Assembly: GCA_001819095.1 (NCBI GenBank)
Contig: MHLS01000005.1
Span: forward strand, 1 to 10,079
Length of the DNA: 10,079 nucleotides
Direction: 5' to 3'
DNA from: Candidatus Lloydbacteria bacterium RIFCSPLOWO2_02_FULL_54_12
GTDB lineage: Bacteria > Patescibacteriota > Minisyncoccia > Phycocordibacterales > UBA6899
How positions within the stretch are numbered: the stretch's first letter is position 1; every line of letters begins with the position of its first letter. The position numbers and the translations under genes were made by a program. Positions 1 through 5,083 of the stretch are shown piece by piece. Under the pieces are notes generated by a model. The model had not been told where the DNA came from, did not search any database, and saw only the letters and a list, made by a program, of their open reading frames with translations.

Positions 1-157
1 GTTTTTTAGACATATACCTAGAAAATATCTGTTTTATGGCTCAGTGGCAAGGTGAAACATTCAAAACAAACCGGTGATTTTGGGTATTATCCCTTTTTTT
101 CATGATGATTCCATTATGCGCTCGTTGGCTACGGTGCGCAAATACACATCGGCGCTA
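1..157. other. AT-rich segment with no gene
   Basis: This lies downstream of the orphan RHS tip on the minus strand. All minus-strand frames close quickly. The longest open stretch encodes about 21 residues and has no start that stands out. I see no RNA gene or convincing hairpin. It may hold the eroded remains of the orphan tip or its immunity gene, but nothing in the sequence shows that. Confidence 0.4.
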
Positions 158-649
158 TCATGAAATCATTGGTGGACACGGTGTCTTAAGAAATGGGCAC
201 CATGCACTAGGCCATGATTGTTGCCCCGTTATAAATTCCTTGTACCACAATCCACTTGGGTCACTGAAGTTGATAGGATTATTAACGGAGTAACTGTAAC
301 TATTTAACATCTGCGGATTTGAGAGCACAGATGTTTGCTCAATCATTCCATTCGCGCCGCCAAATGCCAAAATATATGCTGGCATTTTTTGCATCATGCC
401 AATATCTCGAGCTATAGGATCCTGAGAGAGGAACTTACCATTAGCCCCCTGATAGTACCGTGCATTGAGATATGATAGCGCAGTAGCATCGTCATAATAC
501 TGCCCAATAAACTGATGTTTTTCGCTAAAGCCTGACGATGGTAATTCGTTGTTTCGTTTCGCACCATAAGGATAGTACGTTGCCAGCTGTGCGAGAGTAC
601 CATTCTTGTCCGACATCACGTTCGTTCCACCTTGGTGATCCGTATGTGT
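158..649 (-). pseudogene. Orphan RHS core fragment with a short divergent tail
   Basis: This is a 5'-truncated copy of the RHS repeat-associated core. Read from about 649 it starts with STHTDHQGGTN, then has ATYYPYGAKRN, YLNARYYQGANGKFLSQDP and YSYSVNNPINFSDPSGLWY, which are the hallmark RHS core motifs. It aligns along its whole core to 3424-2984 of the main RHS gene at roughly three-quarters amino-acid identity, by eye. The two copies share ...TGQQSWPS and then diverge abruptly at 205. Here only 15 different residues follow before TGA. An in-frame GTG at 619 is the first possible start, but the homology begins about 10 codons earlier, so this is a fragment and not a complete gene. It shares strand and orientation with the main RHS gene. 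This is the layout of the displaced 'orphan tips' known downstream of rhs genes. The upstream part ends exactly at the RAYT element arm, about 650. Confidence 0.85.
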
Positions 650-696
650 GGAAAACGGAAAACGGGGTCAAGGGAAAACGGGGTCAGGCACTGTTT
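650..696 (+). repeat. Left inverted end of the RAYT element
   Basis: Successive units start GGAAAAC (650), GGAAAACGGGGTCAA (657) and GGGAAAACGGGGTCAGG (672), then run into CACTGTTT. Positions 681-696 form a perfect 16-bp inverted repeat with 1430-1445. The doubled GAAAACGGGGTCA arm mirrors the doubled arm at the other end. Confidence 0.8.
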
Positions 697-721
697 TTTC
701 ATAACTCATGTGGTGAAATGA

Positions 722-1393
722 TTACCGCTTCTTCGGTCGACCGGGTTGGCGAACAGTGGATTCCATGTGGTGCTTCGTCACCATCTGCTCCACCCATGCT
801 TCACTTCCGTATGGTACACCACGATTGACGGCATTGCGAAGCATGGCGAGTTCTTCCGTCTTTTCCGGCGTATTGATCCAATTGCGGTACCCATGAGGAA
901 GTGGCGTCGGTGAAGGATCAAGGAGTTTCTTCTGCTTCTTGTCTCCATTGATTCGTCGCCATGCACTCCCCCATTGCCAATTCTCGCAAGAGCGAACGAG
1001 TTTTGCACGGACGGGATTGCGTTCAATATACTTGATAAGCGTGAGCAGATACTGATCAGAGTCTACGATGAACGATTTGTATCGTCCTTGGTAGAGGTGG
1101 CCACCACCAACAGTTTTCGTACGCACATGTACACGACGGGTATGTGTGGTGGAGAGCCAGTGCATGAAGAGAGCAAGATCGCCATCCTTTCGTGGTTCAA
1201 GAAGCAGGTGCCAATGGTTGGGCATGATCGTGTACGCAAGGATACGCATGCCGGTCAGTTCTTTTGCATCCGCCAAGAGCGACTCGAAGAGTTGATAGTC
1301 CTCCTTGTCACGAAAGATCGTGTGACGACCATTGGCACGGTTGATCACATGGTACACTTCTCCGCCAACATCAATGCGTTCTGTTCTGGGCAT
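722..1393 (-). CDS. REP-associated tyrosine transposase (RAYT, Y1_Tnp/IS200-like)
   Basis: This 223-aa protein is an HUH single-strand DNA transposase of the RAYT group, which cuts and joins REP-type hairpin sequences. It reads as full length. The N-terminus has GGEVYHVINRANGR, typical of the family. The HUH metal-binding motif is H60-W61-H62 within MPNHWHLLLEP, and GHLYQGRYKS follows near residues 98-107. The likely catalytic tyrosine is Y115 in SDQYLLTLIKYIERNPVRA. The conserved C-terminal part contains NRGVPYGSEAWV and ends in the basic GRPKKR typical of RAYTs. All key residues are present, so it is probably functional. The start at 1393 is the only one that keeps the conserved N-terminus. 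It has no ribosome-binding site but lies directly under a strong promoter. The gene is enclosed by the inverted ends, with no passenger genes. Such transposases spread between distant phyla, so this copy was probably acquired by transfer (inference). Confidence 0.95.
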   Translation of the reverse strand: MPRTERIDVGGEVYHVINRANGRHTIFRDKEDYQLFESLLADAKELTGMRILAYTIMPNHWHLLLEPRKDGDLALFMHWLSTTHTRRVHVRTKTVGGGHLYQGRYKSFIVDSDQYLLTLIKYIERNPVRAKLVRSCENWQWGSAWRRINGDKKQKKLLDPSPTPLPHGYRNWINTPEKTEELAMLRNAVNRGVPYGSEAWVEQMVTKHHMESTVRQPGRPKKR

Positions 1394-1399
1394 GAGTCA

Positions 1400-1428
1400 A
1401 ATATATACAAGACCATACTATTTGTCAA
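1400..1428 (-). promoter_or_regulatory. Sigma70-type promoter of the RAYT gene, probably leaderless
   Basis: On the minus strand, TTGACA (1428-1423) and TATATT (1405-1400) are separated by exactly 17 bp, close to the bacterial consensus. The -10 box ends only 6 bases before the ATG at 1393, so the expected start point is at or within a base of the A of ATG. The message would be leaderless, which fits the lack of any Shine-Dalgarno sequence. The promoter lies just inside the inverted repeat, so it travels with the element. Confidence 0.6.
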
Positions 1429-1429
1429 T

Positions 1430-1466
1430 AAACAGTGCCTGACCCAGTTTTTCTGACCCAGTTTTT
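1430..1466 (-). repeat. Right inverted end of the RAYT element with 14-bp tandem arm
   Basis: AAACAGTGCCTGACCC (1430-1445) is the exact reverse complement of 681-696. Overlapping it are two perfect adjacent copies of CTGACCCAGTTTTT, at 1439-1452 and 1453-1466. The arrangement matches the doubled arm at the left end. Confidence 0.8.
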
Positions 1467-1524
1467 CATCGCAGAAGTATTGTATCAACGTGTGCGTAAA
1501 AGAAGAAGAAATATTATGACATAT

Positions 1525-1575
1525 TATTTGTCAATCAATCGTGACTGTCCCCATTCCCAGTCCCCATTCCCAGTC
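1525..1575 (-). repeat. Probable relic end of a second RAYT family
   Basis: TATTTGTCAAT at 1525-1535 repeats the sequence that carries the -35 region of the intact RAYT element (1419-1429). Eleven bases further out are two perfect adjacent 13-bp copies of GTCCCCATTCCCA, at 1547-1559 and 1560-1572. The layout (promoter-like segment, short gap, core, doubled arm) copies the intact right end, but the core differs: GTGACTGTCCCC in place of AGTGCCTGACCC. I infer the upstream end of a second, now lost RAYT element. It overlaps the 3' end of the neighbouring membrane-protein gene. Confidence 0.5.
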
Positions 1576-2004
1576 AAAGGCTTCCTGGACACTGGGGTCA
1601 ATTTTTATACTCCTGTTTTTTTTCTTAAGTAAAGAAAGCAGTTCGCGCAAGGTGTCTTTTGTGTATAACCATGTGTTGATTTGCAAAGATCTTTTTTGGC
1701 CGTTCTTTTTATAAATAAGATGCATATCTCCGAGACCCGTCATGGTAACCTCTTGAATATTCTCTATTGGGACCTGATGCAACAACGGTTTGCGTAGGAA
1801 TAAAACGTTTTCACGAACCCATACGTGATTCGACCAAATGGGCGAAAAGATGACAGCGGGAAAGAACAGGGAGAGGAGAGTGGCATATTGGAGAGACATC
1901 GCGTTCGTTCCCAAAAATGCCGCCACGGAAGAAATGTACGCGACAGCGGAAAGTAGTAGGTAGAATAAAATAATCTGTTTATTTTTTGAAAAGATTTTCG
2001 TCAT
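1531..2004 (-). CDS. Small membrane protein with PH-like C-terminal domain; C-terminus altered by repeat
   Basis: This 157-aa protein is of unknown function. Residues about 10-30 and 38-58 are two hydrophobic segments forming a short membrane hairpin. From about residue 63 a soluble part (WVRENVLFLRKPLLHQVPIE...) alternates short strands and ends in a basic helix (TLRELLSLLKKKNR). That pattern recalls bacterial PH-like domains of the YdbT/YcxB type, but I cannot assign a family. The last 13 or so residues, WEWGLGMGTVTID, are encoded by the GTCCCCATTCCCA tandem repeat and adjoining relic RAYT end, so the native C-terminus was probably replaced. The start overlaps the stop of the upstream small reading frame as ATGA, which suggests translational coupling. 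The position downstream of an RHS tip makes an immunity role possible, but no sequence motif shows it. Confidence 0.7.
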   Translation of the reverse strand: MTKIFSKNKQIILFYLLLSAVAYISSVAAFLGTNAMSLQYATLLSLFFPAVIFSPIWSNHVWVRENVLFLRKPLLHQVPIENIQEVTMTGLGDMHLIYKKNGQKRSLQINTWLYTKDTLRELLSLLKKKNRSIKIDPSVQEAFDWEWGLGMGTVTID

Positions 2005-2178
2005 TTTTTGATTTGTTTTAATTGCGCCAGTAAGTTGTTAAGTTTTCGCTCAATTTCTTTTAGCTGCGCAATAAATGACAGGTTCATTTGGAGGTTTGCT
2101 TGCGCAATCGCCCCACGCACTTCCGAGAATGAGGGCACCAACTGAAATCGATATTATTCTGCTTATGAGATCATCCAT
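2001..2178 (-). pseudogene. Frameshifted small membrane/coiled-coil protein
   Basis: Two overlapping frames look like two halves of one gene. From the ATG at 2178 the sequence reads MDDLISRIISISVGALILGSAW, a membrane anchor, and then runs out of frame into a stop at 2050. In the next frame AIAQANLQMNLSFIAQLKEI continues and ends KQIKK with a TGA at 2001, a helix with heptad-like spacing. Removing one G from the G4 run at 2111-2114 joins them into a 58-residue protein: one membrane segment followed by an amphipathic helix. The stop overlaps the ATG of the 157-aa gene by 4 bp (ATGA). The alternative is that the second frame alone (2153-2001) is the remnant tail of another RHS tip, because the main RHS also ends in a Gln-rich helix. 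I favour the broken small gene. No ribosome-binding site is evident. Confidence 0.5.
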
Positions 2179-2198
2179 GCTGTTTTTGTAGCTTTAAA

Positions 2199-2432
2199 CT
2201 ACGGAAGACCGAACATGACCAATAGTCCAATTGTCGCCAACAAGAGCCCTGTCATATACATAAATATGCCATCGGCTTGTGCCTCGTCTCCAAAAAGTGG
2301 TCGGCATATCTTTTTTCCTATCCATGCTACAGAATCACGCTTAATATTGCCGTGCCAATTTATATATCCGACAAACACCGCAATGACCGTGGCTAGAGAA
2401 AGACTAATTAAACTGAAAACAAAGTCTGACAT
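2199..2432 (-). CDS. Small two-span membrane protein downstream of the RHS tip
   Basis: This 77-aa protein has hydrophobic segments at about residues 4-24 (FVFSLISLSLATVIAVFVGY) and 57-75 (MYMTGLLLATIGLLVMFG). A basic, partly polar loop with WIGKKICRP lies between them. I recognise no family. It starts 47 bases after the RHS stop on the same strand and is followed by two more small membrane-type frames, so the four are likely co-transcribed. In polymorphic-toxin loci the gene right after the toxin tip often encodes its immunity protein, and membrane immunity proteins usually match membrane-acting toxins. That role is inference from position only. There is no clear Shine-Dalgarno sequence before the ATG at 2432. 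Confidence 0.65.
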   Translation of the reverse strand: MSDFVFSLISLSLATVIAVFVGYINWHGNIKRDSVAWIGKKICRPLFGDEAQADGIFMYMTGLLLATIGLLVMFGLP

Positions 2433-2479
2433 GTGTTGATATTAGTTTGTAAGTATTTAAGCTTTAGTTAATTTACTAT

Positions 2480-5080
2480 TTATTTCTTTGGTGCCGAACT
2501 TTTCATGCTCGCAGAAAGTATGTTTATCTGAACCTGTATGTAGTTGATTTGCGATTGAATCTGAGTGAGCGCAGAATTATACGCATTGACTGTCATGCTT
2601 ACTCCGGAGTTCACGGCTGATGTTACTGCATTAACTTTTTGTGTCACAACGGCACTTCCTGCCGCCTTCGCAATTGTAAATGCTGAGGAACCAGCAGGGG
2701 CACTGCCAGCACCATAGAGTGCTGTGCCGATTATATTAAGGTTACTTTGTGCTGAGTTAAGGTAGTATGCAGTAGATATTGCACGACCTACCGCATAGGT
2801 AGTACCCACGCCTGGGGCAACAATAGATGGTGCTGTGGCAATTCCTAACGAACCAGATATCGCACCCAACGTTGAAAGCCCCGCCACTCCAACGCTGGTC
2901 TTGTAAGGATTGTCAAGTGCGTAGTTCCACGCAGGACTATCCTGTGACATTTGCTGCGCCGCTTGTCCGAGCTCCATCTGGAAACTGGGCCACGACTGTT
3001 GTCCCGTTGCGAATTCTTTGTACCAAAGACCACTCGGATCGCTCTTATTGATGGGGTTATTAACCGAATACGAATAGCTATTCGCCATCTGTGGATCTGA
3101 CAGGAAGGCGGTTTGGTCTAACGTTCCACCACCCTGATTCGTCATAAGAATGTAGACCGGCATCTTCTGCATCATCCCGATGTCCCTTGCTACGGGGTCT
3201 TGACTTATAAACTTTCCATTGCCCCCGTCATAGTATCGCGCATTCAAATAATTGAGACTCGTCGCAAGGTCGTCGTACTGAGAAATGAAAAGTCGACTTT
3301 CGCGAAACCCGCTCGCCGGCAACTCATTATTCCGTTTCGCCCCAAAAGGATAATACGTCGCCAACTGTGCAAGCACTCCCGTACTGTTGCTCACCACATT
3401 CGTGCTGTTTAAGTGATCGGTGTGAGCGACATGGGTCGAGGTTGCGGTGCCATTCCCTTCAACGGTCGCCAGTAGCGTACCGTCAGGCAGAAACACGTAC
3501 AACGTCGTGGTGGCACCCGTGGTTTCGTAGAGATTATTCCAGTAAGTAGTCGTCGTCGTACTTCCTCCCCTATTGACCGCTTGGGTCACTCGTTGATCAC
3601 TGACGTCGTAGGTGTACTGCGTGGTCGTCCCCGCATTGTTCGTCTCCGTGAGTCGGTTCCGGTAGTTCCACGTATACGCCGCACTCCCCGCACTGGTTAG
3701 ATTCCCCGCCTTGTCGTAGGTGTAGTCAACGGAGTTGATGGTCGTCGGCGCATGCGGGTTTGCGAATCCTGTACCAGCATAGGTGTATGACCCCACATCA
3801 CTCTTTGTGGTGATGTTCCCGAGATCGTTGTATGTATACGTCTGCTTCCAGTCGGTGGTGGTGGCGTTGGTGGTGGAGGCCGAGGTGAGACGATAGAGAT
3901 TGTCGTACGTGAAGACGGTGTCGGCGGAGGCGTGGGTGCCGGAGTGGTCTTCAATTCCCGTGATGTTCCCCACCGTGTCGTACGTGTAGCTCAAGTCTTG
4001 GAGAGTGGTGGTGGCGACCGCGCTTCCTCCCCCTGCCGCACAGGAGGTGGTGAAGGGCTCAAAGGAGGCCAGCGCACCAAGAAGTTTGTGGGTCCCCACG
4101 GAGTTGTTGAAGTTGAGGGTCGCGCTTCCTGCGGGGGTTTTGGGGCCATTGGAGTCCATCCACGCCATTCCCTGCTCGGTCGTGTCGCGAAAGGTCGTGC
4201 CGGAGCCTGCCGACATACTGCCCGAGAGCGAGCGGCCGAACTCCACCTGCCAGGTGTGGTCCGCGGTGGTGGTAACGGAGACACCAAGGGAGGAGGCGAC
4301 CGTCGGCCCTCCGGTGTTCTGTGCATCTTCTGCCCCATTGCACTCTGCGCCGGTATAGGAGGCGGACTTCGCATAGATGAAGTTGGTGCCGTTGACGACG
4401 AGGTTATTGTCCCCGAGCGAGGGGTTATCCAAGCGAAAGAGCACGATACCCTGTCCGTCAGGTGTGTCGTCGACGGAGTTCACTAGGGTCATGGATTCTC
4501 CGTCGTATGTGGCCGACTCGGTGCCCGAGAGGTCGGTGAGAAAGCCGACAAAGAGGATCGGGTTCGAGGTGGTCGAGGTGATCTGGTGGTTGAAGGTGAT
4601 GGAGGTGCCGGGGTTCACGCTCACTTCGTACACCTTGTCGAAAGCGATCGTGTCAGCGGCTTCTGCCCTAGGGGTGAGGGTGTCAAAGAGGGAGCGGTAC
4701 TCGCTTGCCTTGGTGTTGTATCGGGTGCCGCCGGGGAGGCCCATCTTTTGGTATGCTCCACCGGTGATCTGGACAAAGACGGCATTGCCTCCGTTATCCT
4801 TAAAGACCGAGAAGTACACCATGCCGCTCTCGTCGTCGGTGTATGACAGCGGGTGCTCCCGTGGAACGGTGGTCGCCGGAATGGTCACGGACTCCCCCGT
4901 ACTCGTGGCGAACACTTCCTGTGCGGGGATGACGACCGTATTGACCTCCGCCGTGGGGACGGCGAACGAGTACACCAGTCGCATGTCCTCGGGGACCACG
5001 GGGAGGGCACCGGCCATGAGGGTCAAGAAGAGTCCTCCGAGGGAAACAACGGATCCGAGTTGTGTGAGGAGGAGGGGCAT
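2480..5080 (-). CDS. RHS protein, C-terminal half with membrane anchor, beta-sandwich module, core and tip
   Basis: This 866-aa protein has several parts. Residues 3-29 are hydrophobic but lack the usual positive N-region of a signal peptide. Residues about 143-345 (from DTIAFDKVYEVSVNPG) form a beta-rich secreted module of a kind common in CPR surface proteins. YD repeats begin at about 360 (LQDLSYTYDTVGNITGIED) and continue as TYDKAGNLTSA and YTYNDLGNITT. The RHS core follows, with ARYYDGGNGKFISQDP at about 613-628 and YSYSVNNPINKSDPSGLWY ending near 683. The last ~180 residues are a variable tip rich in Ala, Gly and Ser, with apolar stretches at about 715-755 and a Gln/Asn-rich helix ending APKK. 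I know no toxin domain matching it. RHS proteins build a beta-cage around such tips and often deliver them to neighbouring cells. The ATG lies 3 bp after the TAA of the upstream RHS frame, in the same frame and without a ribosome-binding site, so translation probably depends on reinitiation, or the gene is one protein split by a nonsense codon. Confidence 0.9.
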   Translation of the reverse strand: MPLLLTQLGSVVSLGGLFLTLMAGALPVVPEDMRLVYSFAVPTAEVNTVVIPAQEVFATSTGESVTIPATTVPREHPLSYTDDESGMVYFSVFKDNGGNAVFVQITGGAYQKMGLPGGTRYNTKASEYRSLFDTLTPRAEAADTIAFDKVYEVSVNPGTSITFNHQITSTTSNPILFVGFLTDLSGTESATYDGESMTLVNSVDDTPDGQGIVLFRLDNPSLGDNNLVVNGTNFIYAKSASYTGAECNGAEDAQNTGGPTVASSLGVSVTTTADHTWQVEFGRSLSGSMSAGSGTTFRDTTEQGMAWMDSNGPKTPAGSATLNFNNSVGTHKLLGALASFEPFTTSCAAGGGSAVATTTLQDLSYTYDTVGNITGIEDHSGTHASADTVFTYDNLYRLTSASTTNATTTDWKQTYTYNDLGNITTKSDVGSYTYAGTGFANPHAPTTINSVDYTYDKAGNLTSAGSAAYTWNYRNRLTETNNAGTTTQYTYDVSDQRVTQAVNRGGSTTTTTYWNNLYETTGATTTLYVFLPDGTLLATVEGNGTATSTHVAHTDHLNSTNVVSNSTGVLAQLATYYPFGAKRNNELPASGFRESRLFISQYDDLATSLNYLNARYYDGGNGKFISQDPVARDIGMMQKMPVYILMTNQGGGTLDQTAFLSDPQMANSYSYSVNNPINKSDPSGLWYKEFATGQQSWPSFQMELGQAAQQMSQDSPAWNYALDNPYKTSVGVAGLSTLGAISGSLGIATAPSIVAPGVGTTYAVGRAISTAYYLNSAQSNLNIIGTALYGAGSAPAGSSAFTIAKAAGSAVVTQKVNAVTSAVNSGVSMTVNAYNSALTQIQSQINYIQVQINILSASMKSSAPKK

Positions 5081-5083
5081 GGG

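Larger units (their letters stand above)
650..1466 (-). mobile_element. Complete RAYT (IS200-like) element with inverted REP-like ends
   Basis: A single Y1-type transposase gene sits between matching inverted ends. The inner 16 bp, GGGTCAGGCACTGTTT, is at 681-696 on the plus strand and is repeated perfectly on the minus strand at 1445-1430. Outside it, each end carries a second copy of an A-rich plus GGGTCA arm. The left boundary coincides with the point where homology to the RHS core stops, so the element lies at, and may have caused or followed, that break. RAYTs mobilise or maintain REP sequences through single-stranded DNA. They normally leave no target duplication, and none was seen. The exact outer limits are uncertain by a few bases. 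Confidence 0.8.

Noticed and set aside
85..108. GGGTATTATCCC followed by a T run as a terminator
   Set aside because: Only three G-C pairs can form and the loop arms do not extend them, which is too weak for an intrinsic terminator.
722..1456. Plus-strand open frame of 160 residues at 974-1456
   Set aside because: It is antisense to the well-conserved RAYT gene and its promoter, and the protein has no recognisable features.
1467..1500. Continuation of the orphan RHS core beyond the RAYT element (minus-strand FYAHVDTILLR)
   Set aside because: It vaguely resembles the HTDHL region but is too short, and that region is already present on the other side of the element.
1589..1606. CACTGGGGTCAATTTTTAT as a further REP-like motif
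   Set aside because: It resembles the GGGTCA arm, but it encodes IKIDPSV, a plausible natural end of the PH-like domain, so chance similarity is enough.
3500..4030. Runs of GTCGTC/GGTGGT triplets as a microsatellite or CRISPR-like array
   Set aside because: They are Thr and Asp codons in the Thr-rich RHS protein. There are no regular repeats with unique spacers.
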